Assembly: GCA_937914945.1 (NCBI GenBank)
Contig: CALGJF010000071.1
Coordinates: forward strand, 1 to 34,605
Direction of reading: 5' to 3'
DNA length: 34,605 bases
DNA from: an uncultured Bacteroidales bacterium
Lineage (GTDB): Bacteria; Bacteroidota; Bacteroidia; Bacteroidales; Bacteroidaceae
In this document: one piece after another, positions 1 through 7,705 of the stretch
Position numbering within the stretch: the first letter of the stretch is position 1
Layout of the letters: every line of letters starts with the position of its first letter
Translations under genes and position numbers: made by a program
The notes under the pieces: generated by a model
Told to the model about the DNA's origin: nothing
Databases searched by the model: none
What the model saw: the letters and a program-made list of their open reading frames with translations, nothing else

Positions 1-1116
1 ACAAACCTCCTTCATAGGACGGTTGAGGTCGGCGCGTACAATCTCGCCCTCACCTGCATTACGCAACTCCTCGGGGATGAGTGTGGCAGGCTGGTCGTCG
101 AGTTTCTCAATCCATATACCGTCTTTGTTAATCTTTGCTTTTATGTTGCGGTCGGCAGAACAGCTTACACCCATACCCACGGGACAGCTTGCGCCATGGC
201 GGGGCAGACGCACTACTCGAATATCGTGAGCAAGGTATTTACCACCGAACTGCGCACCGAGGCCTATGCGATGAGCCTCGTCGAGCAACTGTTTCTCGAG
301 CTCGATGTCGCGGAAAGCACGGCCTGTTTCATCGCCTGTTGTGGGCAGGTTGTCGTAGAAGTGGGTAGATGCCAACTTAACTGTGAGCAAGTTTTTCTCG
401 GCCGATGTACCGCCTATCACAAATGCTATGTGATAAGGGGGGCAGGCCGCTGTACCCAAGCTCTTCATTTTCTCCACAAGGAAGGGCACTAGTGTAGCGG
501 GGTTCAAGAGAGCCTTTGTCTCTTGATAGAGGTATGTTTTATTGGCAGAGCCACCACCTTTTGTTACCATGAGGAAGCGGTACTCCATGCCCTCGGTTGC
601 CTCCAAATCTATCTGTGCGGGGAGGTTGCAACGAGTGTTCACCTCGTCGTACATATTGAGGGGGGCGTTCTGGCTGTAACGCAGATTCTCTTGTGTGTAG
701 GTATCATAAACACCGCGGGCGAGAGCCTCCTCGTCGCAGAAACCGGTCCACACCTGCTGGCCCTTCTCGCCATGGATGATAGCTGTACCTGTATCCTGGC
801 ACAGAGGCAACTGACCTTTGCAAGCAACCTCGGCATTGCGCAGGAATGTGAGTGCCACATATTTATCGTTCTCGCTTGCCTCGGGGTCTGTGAGAATTTT
901 TGCTACTTGCTCGTTGTGCGAGCGACGGAGCATAAACGATACATCGCGGAAGGCTGTGCGCGACATAAGTGTCAAAGCCTCGGGGGTAACTTTAAGCATG
1001 GGTTTACCCTCAAACTCACCTACCGACACACCCTCCTTTGAGAGGAGATAGTACTCTGTAGTGTCCTTGCCCTGCTGGAACATGTGGGCATACTTAAATT
1101 CGGGAATTGCTGCCAT
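1..1116 (-). CDS. Class I fumarate hydratase (iron-sulfur), N-terminal part, runs off left edge
   Basis: This gene encodes a class I [4Fe-4S] fumarase, which interconverts fumarate and malate in the cytosolic citric acid or reductive branch. My own reverse translation gives 372 open codons from an ATG at 1116 to the left edge, starting MAAIPEFKYAHMF. The three cluster cysteines fall at residues 106 (PLCQDTGT), 225 (AACPPYHIAF) and 319 (VSCSADRN), close to the positions known for E. coli FumA. The motifs GGGSANKTYL and GGTSAEKNLL are also present. The C-terminal third, about 170 residues, lies outside the window. No TAnnTTTG box is obvious in the 167 bases upstream, so it may be read through from hflX, whose stop precedes it. 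The family assignment is firm; FumA-like versus FumB-like naming is not decidable. Confidence 0.95.
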   Translation of the reverse strand, partial: MAAIPEFKYAHMFQQGKDTTEYYLLSKEGVSVGEFEGKPMLKVTPEALTLMSRTAFRDVSFMLRRSHNEQVAKILTDPEASENDKYVALTFLRNAEVACKGQLPLCQDTGTAIIHGEKGQQVWTGFCDEEALARGVYDTYTQENLRYSQNAPLNMYDEVNTRCNLPAQIDLEATEGMEYRFLMVTKGGGSANKTYLYQETKALLNPATLVPFLVEKMKSLGTAACPPYHIAFVIGGTSAEKNLLTVKLASTHFYDNLPTTGDETGRAFRDIELEKQLLDEAHRIGLGAQFGGKYLAHDIRVVRLPRHGASCPVGMGVSCSADRNIKAKINKDGIWIEKLDDQPATLIPEELRNAGEGEIVRADLNRPMKEVC

Positions 1117-1146
1117 AGTTTTCTATTTTTATGTTTAACATTTAAT

Positions 1147-1304
1147 TACTCTTTCCACTGTTCCTCAAATGCGGTTTGTCATTCCGAACCGTGTGTGAGG
1201 AATCTGAATTTGAAAACTTTGAGATATCTCACATTCATTCGATATGACACGGCATTGAGGCAACTGCTATACTTTATTTTTTCCTACTCTTTCCACTGTT
1301 CCTC
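1147..1304. repeat. 20-bp direct repeat (1147-1166 and 1285-1304) bracketing a 118-bp insert
   Basis: The same 20 bases, TACTCTTTCCACTGTTCCTC, occur at 1147-1166 and at 1285-1304. On the minus strand both copies encode the tail EEQWKE. The copy at 1285-1304 ends the present hflX with TAG, and the copy at 1147-1166 is followed by TAA. The intervening 118 bases contain a fold-back element. The layout resembles a target duplication, or a strand-slippage duplication, around an inserted short element. This is seen directly in the sequence; the mechanism is inference. Confidence 0.85.
1178..1248. repeat. REP-like fold-back element
   Basis: Two imperfectly complementary arms face each other: 1178-1206 (begins GTCATTCCGAACC and ends GAGGAATCTG) and 1221-1248 (begins GAGATATCTCAC and ends CGATATGAC). 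Read on the opposite strand, the second arm matches the first in its GTCAT, CGAA, TGAG and ATCT blocks. From memory, interspersed palindromes of the form GTCATTCCGA...GAGGAATCT are scattered in intergenic regions of many bacteria, including Bacteroidota. I see only this copy in the window. Its function is unknown; it could act as a transcript-end structure for hflX. Confidence 0.6.
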
Positions 1305-2546
1305 GTCATATGTTTGATAGAGGAAGTCGTTATATGGGTATTTTTGAACGTGCAACTCGCACACTCGTTTGTATATTATATCTTTAAGGTCGTCGATATT
1401 ACTGCGCTCGCGTGCCGATATAAAGATACAGTTATCGGCCAGCTTGGAGAGCCACGATGCCTTCAACTCGTCGAGGCTGATATTCTCGCGTGTTTTGGGT
1501 GTGAGGTCGTCGGGTTCCTTTTCTACATAAGTAAATGCATCTATCTTGTTAAAAACAACCATCATGGGCTTGTCGCCGCAGTTGAGATCGGCAAGCGTCT
1601 TGTTTACAACGGCTATCTGGTCCTCAAATTCGGGGTGCGAGATATCCACCACGTGCAACAGCAAATCGGCCTCGCGCACCTCGTCAAGTGTGGATTTGAA
1701 CGACTCGACAAGGTCTGTGGGCAGCTTGCGTATGAAACCTACCGTGTCGGACAGAAGGAAGGGAAGGTTCTCTATGATTACCTTGCGCACCGTGGTGTCG
1801 AGCGTTGCAAAGAGTTTGTTCTCGGCAAACACCTCGCTCTTGGCAAGCAGATTCATGAGGGTTGATTTTCCCACGTTGGTATAGCCCACAAGTGCCACAC
1901 GAATAAGGCGACCGCGATTCTTGCGCTGTATGGACTTTTGGCGGTCTATCTGTGCAAGCTGCTCTTTGAGCAACGACATACGCCCGAGGATTATACGACG
2001 GTCCATTTCGAGCTGCGTCTCACCCGGGCCGCGGAGACCTACACTGCCACCCTTGCCACTACCCGAGCCACCACCCTGGCGTTCCAAGTGTGTCCACAAG
2101 CGTTGCAGGCGAGGGAGCATATATTTATACTGCGCCAGCTCCACCTGCACCTTGGCATGGGCTGTCTGTGCGCGCATGGCGAAGATATCAAGAATGAGCG
2201 ATGTGCGGTCGAGTATCTTTATTTTAAGTTCCTTTTCAATATTACGCAACTGCTTTGCCGAGAGTTCGTCGTCGAAGATTACCATGCCGATTTCGTCGTC
2301 GGTATCCCTGCGCATCTCCACATATTCGGCTATTTCAATGAGCTTTCCACTGCCCACATAGGTCGCGGAATGGGGGTGTTCCAAGCGTTGTGTAAAGCGT
2401 TTAACCACCTCGGCACCTGCTGTTTGAGCGAGGAATTCAAGCTCGTCGAGGTACTCGTTGGTCTTGCGTTCGTTCTGTGTGGAGGTTATAAGGCCCACAA
2501 GAACGGCGGTCTCCTTTTTGGTGGTGGATATTACAAATTCTTTCAT
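1284..2546 (-). CDS. hflX: GTPase HflX
   Basis: HflX is a ribosome-associated GTPase that can split stalled or hibernating 70S ribosomes, for example after heat stress. The 420-residue length is normal. An N-terminal HflX domain (about residues 15-200) carries the family signature GLRGPGETQLEMDRR at about 170-184. The G domain follows, with P-loop GYTNVGKST (221-229), G3 DTVG (267-270), G4 NKID (333-336) and a later SAR motif as G5. A glycine/serine linker (GGGSGSGKGGS) sits just before the signature. The start has no Shine-Dalgarno, as usual here, and a TATCTTCG box lies about 23 bases upstream. The last six codons are duplicated 138 bases downstream (see the direct repeat). Confidence 0.96.
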   Translation of the reverse strand: MKEFVISTTKKETAVLVGLITSTQNERKTNEYLDELEFLAQTAGAEVVKRFTQRLEHPHSATYVGSGKLIEIAEYVEMRRDTDDEIGMVIFDDELSAKQLRNIEKELKIKILDRTSLILDIFAMRAQTAHAKVQVELAQYKYMLPRLQRLWTHLERQGGGSGSGKGGSVGLRGPGETQLEMDRRIILGRMSLLKEQLAQIDRQKSIQRKNRGRLIRVALVGYTNVGKSTLMNLLAKSEVFAENKLFATLDTTVRKVIIENLPFLLSDTVGFIRKLPTDLVESFKSTLDEVREADLLLHVVDISHPEFEDQIAVVNKTLADLNCGDKPMMVVFNKIDAFTYVEKEPDDLTPKTRENISLDELKASWLSKLADNCIFISARERSNIDDLKDIIYKRVCELHVQKYPYNDFLYQTYDEEQWKE

Positions 2547-2568
2547 TAACTATATAATGTTTACTATG

Positions 2569-2576
2569 CGAAGATA
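2569..2576 (-). promoter_or_regulatory. Promoter -7 box for hflX
   Basis: The minus strand reads TATCTTCG here, the common Bacteroidota -7 element. Transcription would start near 2563, giving a short leader to the hflX ATG at 2546. I do not see a clear TTTG -33 element at the standard distance. Confidence 0.55.
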
Positions 2577-2634
2577 GTTATAATTTTTAAGATTTTAACA
2601 CACTGCGATGCCTAAACCTAATATTGCGGGAATA

Positions 2635-3762
2635 TTATACAATAGAACGATAGCATCCGCCTGCAACGGCTTTCACATACCCCTTCATCTCCATATCGAA
2701 AAGCAGAGGCATGAGCACGTTCACAGGCATATCGGCATGCACAACCAATTGATTCACCTGCAAACCGTCGGGAGCAGACTGCAACAGATTCATAACAATC
2801 TCCTCTTGCGGGGTGAATTCGGGGAATATTTCTGTTTGATGAGCCTTCTTCACCTTGCCTGTGCTCCAATTCATAGCCTCGACAAAATCGTATGCCGAGG
2901 TAATGAGGGCCGCACGATTACGTGCCACAAGTTCGTTGCAACCGCATGAGTATTGGTCGCTGACACGCCCGGGAAAGGCAAAGCAATCGCGCGAATAGCC
3001 ATGGGCCATGGAGGCGGTGATGAGCGAGCCGCCCTTTGATGCCGACTCTATAACCACTGTGGCATCGGCCATACCGGCGACTATTCTGTTGCGCTGAACA
3101 AAAAATTGCGGAAAAGGGTTTGTTTCGCTCATGAATTCTGTGAGTAAACCGCCACCCTGCTCTATCATGCTTTTGGCTACGGAACGGTGGGTGCGTGGGT
3201 ATATCATATCGAGCCCGTGGGCAAGCACTCCCACAGTGGGCAAGCCGGCCTCCATCGCAGCGCGGTGGGCGCAGACATCTACACCATAGGCAAGGCCACT
3301 CACAATGAGCGTATCGGGCAGCAGGCGGGCAAGGTCGAGCACAAAATTACGGCACAATCCCTTGCCATACTCTGTTGCATGGCGCGTGCCCACAATGGAA
3401 ACTATATGTTTTGCATTAAAGGGAATGTTGCCCAAGGAGTAAAGGGCTATGGGAGCATCGCAGCACTCCAACAGGCGCGCGGGGTAGTCGCTGTCGTTAA
3501 GACAAGTGAGTTTGATACCCTTGGAGGATATAAAATCCATTTCGCGCTTTGCACGCTCCATAATATCGGGGGCACGCAGTGCCTCAACGAGTGTGGGAGA
3601 TATGCCTGGAAGGATATCGTTTATATATTGCAGATTGTCGAACAGCTCCTTTGCACTGCCCGCCACATCCATTATCTGACGAAGAAGAGCAGGATTGTAT
3701 ACCTGCACCCTTGAAAGGGCGAGTACACAAACCTGCTCGTTTATGGTGGTAGAGAATGACAC
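2635..3762 (-). CDS. dprA: DNA-processing protein DprA/Smf
   Basis: DprA loads RecA onto incoming single-stranded DNA during natural transformation and is kept in many species not known to be competent. The protein is 375 residues. An N-terminal helical (SAM-like) region precedes the Rossmann-like core with VGTR (124-127), SGLAYGVD (155-162), the GQGGL-like EQGGGLLTEF (201-210), QRNRIVAG and KGGSLITA (243-250). A C-terminal winged helix (about 310-375) is present. The start is GTG at 3762, which shares its G with the TAG stop of the upstream lipoprotein gene (TAGTG), so the two genes are probably translationally coupled. Family assignment is firm; whether the organism is transformable cannot be judged. 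Confidence 0.95.
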   Translation of the reverse strand: MSFSTTINEQVCVLALSRVQVYNPALLRQIMDVAGSAKELFDNLQYINDILPGISPTLVEALRAPDIMERAKREMDFISSKGIKLTCLNDSDYPARLLECCDAPIALYSLGNIPFNAKHIVSIVGTRHATEYGKGLCRNFVLDLARLLPDTLIVSGLAYGVDVCAHRAAMEAGLPTVGVLAHGLDMIYPRTHRSVAKSMIEQGGGLLTEFMSETNPFPQFFVQRNRIVAGMADATVVIESASKGGSLITASMAHGYSRDCFAFPGRVSDQYSCGCNELVARNRAALITSAYDFVEAMNWSTGKVKKAHQTEIFPEFTPQEEIVMNLLQSAPDGLQVNQLVVHADMPVNVLMPLLFDMEMKGYVKAVAGGCYRSIV

Positions 3763-5459
3763 TACTTCAAGATTGATTTGAACGCCTCGTCGTTCATGTA
3801 TTTTGCAAACTCCAGATCGCCGAGAGCCTTGGCAGCCATCGAGGGATCGAGTTTAACGGCACTTTTAAGGCCATCGTAAATGAGAGAGGCATTGCCTGTG
3901 CGTGCGCCAAGAACAGCTTTTATATAGTGCGTGGTGGCATCGGGATTCTTTATAGAGGCAATGGTCTTTTTTGCATTGCTGTAATCGCCATCAAGCAACT
4001 GCGCAAGAGCGGTGCTGTTGGTGGGTGTTTTTTCAAGCAGATAGGCTGCACGGCCATACAAACCTTGCGCAATGTAGAGGTTGCCAAGAGCCTCGTCGCC
4101 GGCCTTTGCACTTGAACCGATTGCCATGTACGACTCGGCAGCAGCCACATTGCCCTGCAATAGTTCCATGTAACCAAGGTTTACATTAACCTCGGGGGCA
4201 TTCTTGTCTATCTTTGCTGCCTGTGCAAAATAGTCGGCGGCTGTGGTATAGTCGCCAGCGTTATATGCAAGCACACCAAGGTTGTTATAGCCGCGATAAT
4301 CGGCAGGATAGAGCTTGGTTGCTGTTGCATAGATATTCTTCTTCTCGTTCACATCGTCTGTGAGAATTGCCGAGTAGAGAATCTCCTCGAGTGAGAGCAC
4401 CTTGGGATCGGCAGCAAACTGCTCCATAATCTCGTCATCGGAACGGCCGATAAGCTGGTAGTTGAGTGTGATGCGGGCACGACGCAATTGAGGAAGAATC
4501 TCATCGGCAAGATCACTGTAAACAGAGGATATGTTCTTTATCTGCTGCTCGCGCTCCTCGGGCTCGTTATACATTGAAAGAACGCGCAAGATTATCTCTT
4601 TATCGGGGAGGTTCGATTTTGAAACAAGCTCTTTGAAACCTTCCCAATCCTCGGCTGTATAATCGCTGTCGATGTAGCCCTCCAATTTAGCCTTGTCCAT
4701 CTCCTTCTTTACATACTTGGAGGTATTACTCTCGCGACCTGTTGCAACATCGGTGTTGAGCGACATGCCACCATCGGGAGATGCATATGCCGATACCTCG
4801 ACATTATCAACCACCTTGTTTTTCACGTCGGTTGCTATATCGCCCATGGTTGCTGTGAGTTCCTTCATTGCAGCGCTGTTGAGCTCGGCTGCACGAAGGT
4901 TGGTTTGCTGGATAAGGAACATGATGTTAGCCTCTTTTGCCTGCTTGATAACGCGCTGGAAAGCATCCTCGCCCACGGCGATGCTTGCCTTTTGAGCTGT
5001 TGTACGATACAGCTGCGATGTAGCGATGCAACCATCGGCAACCTTTACCTCGGGGAGATTATATGTTTTGTCGCCCTTCTTAACGGTGAAATTAAGGTAG
5101 AGAGCACATTTTTCCATGGCAGGAACATAATCGAACTTCATCTTCATGGTGAAGTTGCCACCCTTATCGTAAAGGATTGTGCGATTATTGCCACGCACCT
5201 TTTCACCTTGGAAGATTGCCGACTCGGCTGTTGCCGAACCGCCTTCGTATTTGAGCACGGGAGTTACTGTGAGAACCGATTTCTTATTAAAGAACTTTGC
5301 AGGGAACTTTCCATCGATTGTTACAGGGATTTCACTGCCCACAACCTCTAAAACGGCGGGGGTTACTGTAAAATATTCTGCGGGGAGTTCGCCCATCTTG
5401 GAACTGCATGAGCAGAAGAGAACCATCAATAATGATAGCAGAAAAGATAATTTTTTCAT
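3762..5459 (-). CDS. TPR-containing lipoprotein with an OmpA-like segment
   Basis: This 565-residue protein starts with a lipoprotein signal peptide (MKKLSFLLSLLMVLFCSC, likely lipidated Cys at 16 or 18). Residues from about 25 to 145 look like a beta-rich domain. Around 219-256 the stretch VEVSAYASPDGGMSLN...ATGRE resembles the OmpA-type peptidoglycan-binding fold (periodicity and the S-x-D-G turn), but it is degenerate. The C-terminal part, from about residue 370 on, has tetratricopeptide-like helices, for example NNLGVLAYNAGDYTTAADYF and VNLGYMELLQGNVAAAESYM. It is probably anchored in the outer membrane facing the periplasm. It overlaps dprA by one base and has its own well-formed promoter. 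No specific function can be assigned. Confidence 0.85.
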   Translation of the reverse strand: MKKLSFLLSLLMVLFCSCSSKMGELPAEYFTVTPAVLEVVGSEIPVTIDGKFPAKFFNKKSVLTVTPVLKYEGGSATAESAIFQGEKVRGNNRTILYDKGGNFTMKMKFDYVPAMEKCALYLNFTVKKGDKTYNLPEVKVADGCIATSQLYRTTAQKASIAVGEDAFQRVIKQAKEANIMFLIQQTNLRAAELNSAAMKELTATMGDIATDVKNKVVDNVEVSAYASPDGGMSLNTDVATGRESNTSKYVKKEMDKAKLEGYIDSDYTAEDWEGFKELVSKSNLPDKEIILRVLSMYNEPEEREQQIKNISSVYSDLADEILPQLRRARITLNYQLIGRSDDEIMEQFAADPKVLSLEEILYSAILTDDVNEKKNIYATATKLYPADYRGYNNLGVLAYNAGDYTTAADYFAQAAKIDKNAPEVNVNLGYMELLQGNVAAAESYMAIGSSAKAGDEALGNLYIAQGLYGRAAYLLEKTPTNSTALAQLLDGDYSNAKKTIASIKNPDATTHYIKAVLGARTGNASLIYDGLKSAVKLDPSMAAKALGDLEFAKYMNDEAFKSILK

Positions 5460-5498
5460 CGTTTTTATAATATTATTGTTTGTTTGCCAAATTTTACG

Positions 5499-5529
5499 CG
5501 AAGATAGCTCTATTTATTCATTCCACAAA
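5499..5529 (-). promoter_or_regulatory. Bacteroidota promoter for the lipoprotein-dprA pair
   Basis: On the minus strand TTTG (5529-5526) is followed after exactly 19 bases by TATCTTCG (5506-5499). This matches the known Bacteroidota housekeeping promoter. The predicted start of transcription is near 5493, about 35 bases before the ATG at 5459. The remaining intergenic sequence, 5530-5637, is AT-rich with an A run and shows nothing else I can name. Confidence 0.75.
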
Positions 5530-5637
5530 CACAAAACCATGCTCATTTACACACTTTTCAGCATTTTTCACTTAAAAAAAACAAATAGGCGATATACAAC
5601 GCAGGCCGTGGCACGCAAGGGTATGACACATGGGGGA

Positions 5638-6594
5638 TTATACATCTCTCCCATATGCCTTGTTGTTGCGCGGATGATGCGCTATTATTTCATCGCGCAG
5701 GCGGGTACGGTCGATGTGAGTGTAAATCTCGGTGGTGGCTATGCTCTCGTGACCAAGCATCGCTTGTATGATACGCAGATTGGCACCACCCTCCAACAAG
5801 TGAGTGGCAAACGAGTGGCGGAATGTGTGGGGGCTTATGTTTTTGGCGATGCCCACCAAGGCCGCCTGCTCCTTTATGAAGTGAAATACCATTATGCGGG
5901 AGAGGGATTTCCTACGCCGTTCGCTTATGAAAACAAAATCCTCGTACCCGGCCTTTATAGCGATGTTGTTACGGTCGCTGAAATAGGCATCAAGTTCGGC
6001 GATGGCGCGGGATGATATGGGCACCAAACGCTGCTTGTCGCCCTTTCCTGTAACACGTATAAAGCCGTCGGAGAGGTAGAGGTCGGATATTTTGAGATTA
6101 CACAATTCAGATACTCGCAAGCCACAACTGTAAAGTACCTCTATCATCGCACGATTGCGCTGCCCCTCGGGCTTGGAGAGGTCTATGCTGTTTATAATAT
6201 CGTCTATCTCCTGCACGGAAAGCACTGCGGGCAGACGCATACCAATCTTGGGAGATTTAAGCATCTCGGTAGGGTCGCTTTCCAAAAAACCATCGAGGCG
6301 CAAGAAGTCGTATAACGAGCGAAGCGACGACAATATACGCGCTTGCGAGCGCGGCAGGATACCCACATCGTTAAGCGTTTCGAGGAAGGAACGAAAATCC
6401 TCCGGCACAGCATCCAGCAAGCCCCTATCTGCACTCTCCATATATGCCAAGAACTTGTTTACATCGCTCATGTATGCCTCCAAGGTTTTGGGAGAGAGGG
6501 ATTTTTCCAATTGCAGATATATGCGATAGCGGACAAGAGGCGAATTGCCTTGCCCCTTGTTGCCTTCTCTACTATTTCCCGATATCTTGCCCAT
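5638..6594 (-). CDS. xerD: Tyrosine recombinase XerD-like
   Basis: This is a site-specific tyrosine recombinase, most likely the housekeeping enzyme that resolves chromosome dimers at dif with FtsK. It has 318 residues: a SAM-like DNA-binding N-domain (about 20-105) and a catalytic domain with the full active-site set R160 (GLRVSEL), K184 (TGKGDK), H256 and R259 (HTFRHSFATHLL), H282 (LGH) and nucleophile Y291 (IYTH). It is about 20 residues longer than typical XerD at the N-terminus; that extension is Gly/Asn-rich, and no alternative ATG occurs before residue 42. It stands alone, with a putative promoter in the divergent region. It lies far from the right-hand island, so I do not read it as that island's integrase. 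XerC is the alternative name. Confidence 0.9.
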   Translation of the reverse strand: MGKISGNSREGNKGQGNSPLVRYRIYLQLEKSLSPKTLEAYMSDVNKFLAYMESADRGLLDAVPEDFRSFLETLNDVGILPRSQARILSSLRSLYDFLRLDGFLESDPTEMLKSPKIGMRLPAVLSVQEIDDIINSIDLSKPEGQRNRAMIEVLYSCGLRVSELCNLKISDLYLSDGFIRVTGKGDKQRLVPISSRAIAELDAYFSDRNNIAIKAGYEDFVFISERRRKSLSRIMVFHFIKEQAALVGIAKNISPHTFRHSFATHLLEGGANLRIIQAMLGHESIATTEIYTHIDRTRLRDEIIAHHPRNNKAYGRDV

Positions 6595-6608
6595 AGTTTT
6601 TGCAAGTG

Positions 6609-6616
6609 CGAATTTA
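6609..6616 (-). promoter_or_regulatory. Probable xerD promoter -7 box
   Basis: The minus strand reads TAAATTCG, a fair match to TAnnTTTG. A T-rich stretch containing TTG lies about 20 bases further upstream (6629-6645). The leader to the ATG at 6594 would be only about ten bases. Confidence 0.4.
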
Positions 6617-6689
6617 CTAATAACATTCGTAAAAACAACAAAAAGATGTTACGTCGGCGGCGTTATTTCTCATTTTCATTTAATTATTG

Positions 6690-6697
6690 TATCTTCG
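6690..6697 (+). promoter_or_regulatory. Promoter -7 box for the methyltransferase-rbfA-permease operon
   Basis: TATCTTCG followed by CAC is a typical Bacteroidota -7 element; T-rich sequence at 6667-6683 stands in for the -33 region. Transcription would start near 6703, about 15 bases before the ATG at 6718. It is divergent from xerD. Confidence 0.55.
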
Positions 6698-6717
6698 CAC
6701 AAAATTCAGAACGCTTT

Positions 6718-7353
6718 ATGAGCATCGACAACAGGCTTGACGAATATATTGCTGCGCACAGCAGCCCCGAGGGCGACTATCTTTACAGGCTTTACAGAGC
6801 AACAAATGTGGAGATACTGAACCCGCACATGGCATCGGGGCAGGTACAAGGGCGCTTGTTGAAACTACTTGTAAAGATGATACGCCCCAAGCGCATATTG
6901 GAGATTGGTACATATACCGGATACTCGGCAATATGCATGGCCGAGGGACTCGACAGCGACGGCAGATTGTTTACCTTTGAGATTGACGATGAATTGGAGG
7001 ATTTCACACGCCGCTGGATTGAGAACTCGCCTGTTGCCGACAAAATAGTTCTCACAATAGGCAGCGCGCTCGACATAGTGCCCACTATGGGTGAAAAATT
7101 CGACCTTGTGTTCATTGACGGGAACAAAAGAGAGTACACCGCATACTATGAACTTGCTCTGGAACACTTGAACGAAGGGGGTTGGATTCTTGCCGACAAT
7201 ACGCTGTGGGATGGCTGGGTGATAGACGAGAAACGCCAGGATGCCCAGACCAACGGTGTGCGGGCATTTAACGATTTGGTGCGTAACGACGAACGTGTAG
7301 AGGAGGTTATATTGCCACTGCGCGACGGTCTCACTATTATTAGAAAAAAGTAA
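6718..7353 (+). CDS. O-methyltransferase, family 3 (caffeoyl-CoA OMT-like)
   Basis: This is a SAM-dependent methyltransferase of the O-methyltransferase family 3, 211 residues. The AdoMet site is ILEIGTYTGYS (60-70), followed by the acidic strand end FEID (87-90), the metal-binding segment FIDGNKREY (132-140, D134) and LADN (158-161). The frame stays open further upstream, but the start at 6718 is chosen for three reasons: it lies just after a -7 promoter box, sequence before it overlaps xerD antisense, and the protein then has family length. It is the first gene of an operon with rbfA (8-base gap). The substrate is unknown; the Mg-dependent tRNA 5-hydroxyuridine methyltransferase TrmR belongs to the same family and is a possible role. 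Confidence 0.9.
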   Translation: MSIDNRLDEYIAAHSSPEGDYLYRLYRATNVEILNPHMASGQVQGRLLKLLVKMIRPKRILEIGTYTGYSAICMAEGLDSDGRLFTFEIDDELEDFTRRWIENSPVADKIVLTIGSALDIVPTMGEKFDLVFIDGNKREYTAYYELALEHLNEGGWILADNTLWDGWVIDEKRQDAQTNGVRAFNDLVRNDERVEEVILPLRDGLTIIRKK

Positions 7354-7361
7354 ATTACAAT

Positions 7362-7697
7362 ATGGACAGTACAAGACAGAACAAAATTTCGCGACTCATA
7401 CAAAAAGAGCTCAGCGACATACTATTAAAACTTGCGAAGGAGACACGAGGCATAATGGTATCGGTGAGCGTGGTACGCGTGAGCCCCGATTTGGGCATAG
7501 CCAAGGCCTATTTGAGTGTATTTCCCTCGGAAAAGGGCAACGAGGTGGTGGAGCATCTTAACAACAACATTAAGGCTATACGCTTTGAACTTGGTAACCG
7601 AGTGCGTCATCAATTAAGAATTATACCCGAGGTTCGTTTCTATTTAGACGATTCGCTCGACTACATTGAGCACATAGACAAGTTGCTGAAAGACTGA
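7362..7697 (+). CDS. rbfA: 30S ribosome-binding factor RbfA
   Basis: RbfA is a small KH-fold protein needed for late maturation of the 30S subunit and 16S rRNA 5'-end processing. It has 111 residues, normal length. Recognisable blocks are the N-terminal helix RQNKISRLIQKELSDIL, the strand VSVVRVSPDLGIAKAYLSVFP, and the C-terminal ELGNRVRHQLRIIPEVRFYLDDS ending in the typical HIDKLL. It sits eight bases after the methyltransferase and eight before the permease; the rbfA-permease pairing is frequent in Bacteroidales as far as I recall. Confidence 0.95.
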   Translation: MDSTRQNKISRLIQKELSDILLKLAKETRGIMVSVSVVRVSPDLGIAKAYLSVFPSEKGNEVVEHLNNNIKAIRFELGNRVRHQLRIIPEVRFYLDDSLDYIEHIDKLLKD

Positions 7698-7705
7698 CAA
7701 CGGGA

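Noticed and set aside
523..1041. 172-codon rightward open frame
   Set aside because: It is antisense to the fumarase gene, whose motifs are unmistakable.
2619..2637. Inverted repeat TAATATT-GCGGG-AATATTA at the dprA stop
   Set aside because: Only seven A/T pairs; too weak for a terminator claim.
5638..6594. xerD as a mobile-element integrase
   Set aside because: It sits among housekeeping genes, has core-like composition, and lies 23 kb from the tRNA island.
6343..6717. Upstream extension of the O-methyltransferase frame
   Set aside because: It is antisense to xerD and precedes the promoter; the family-length protein starts at 6718.
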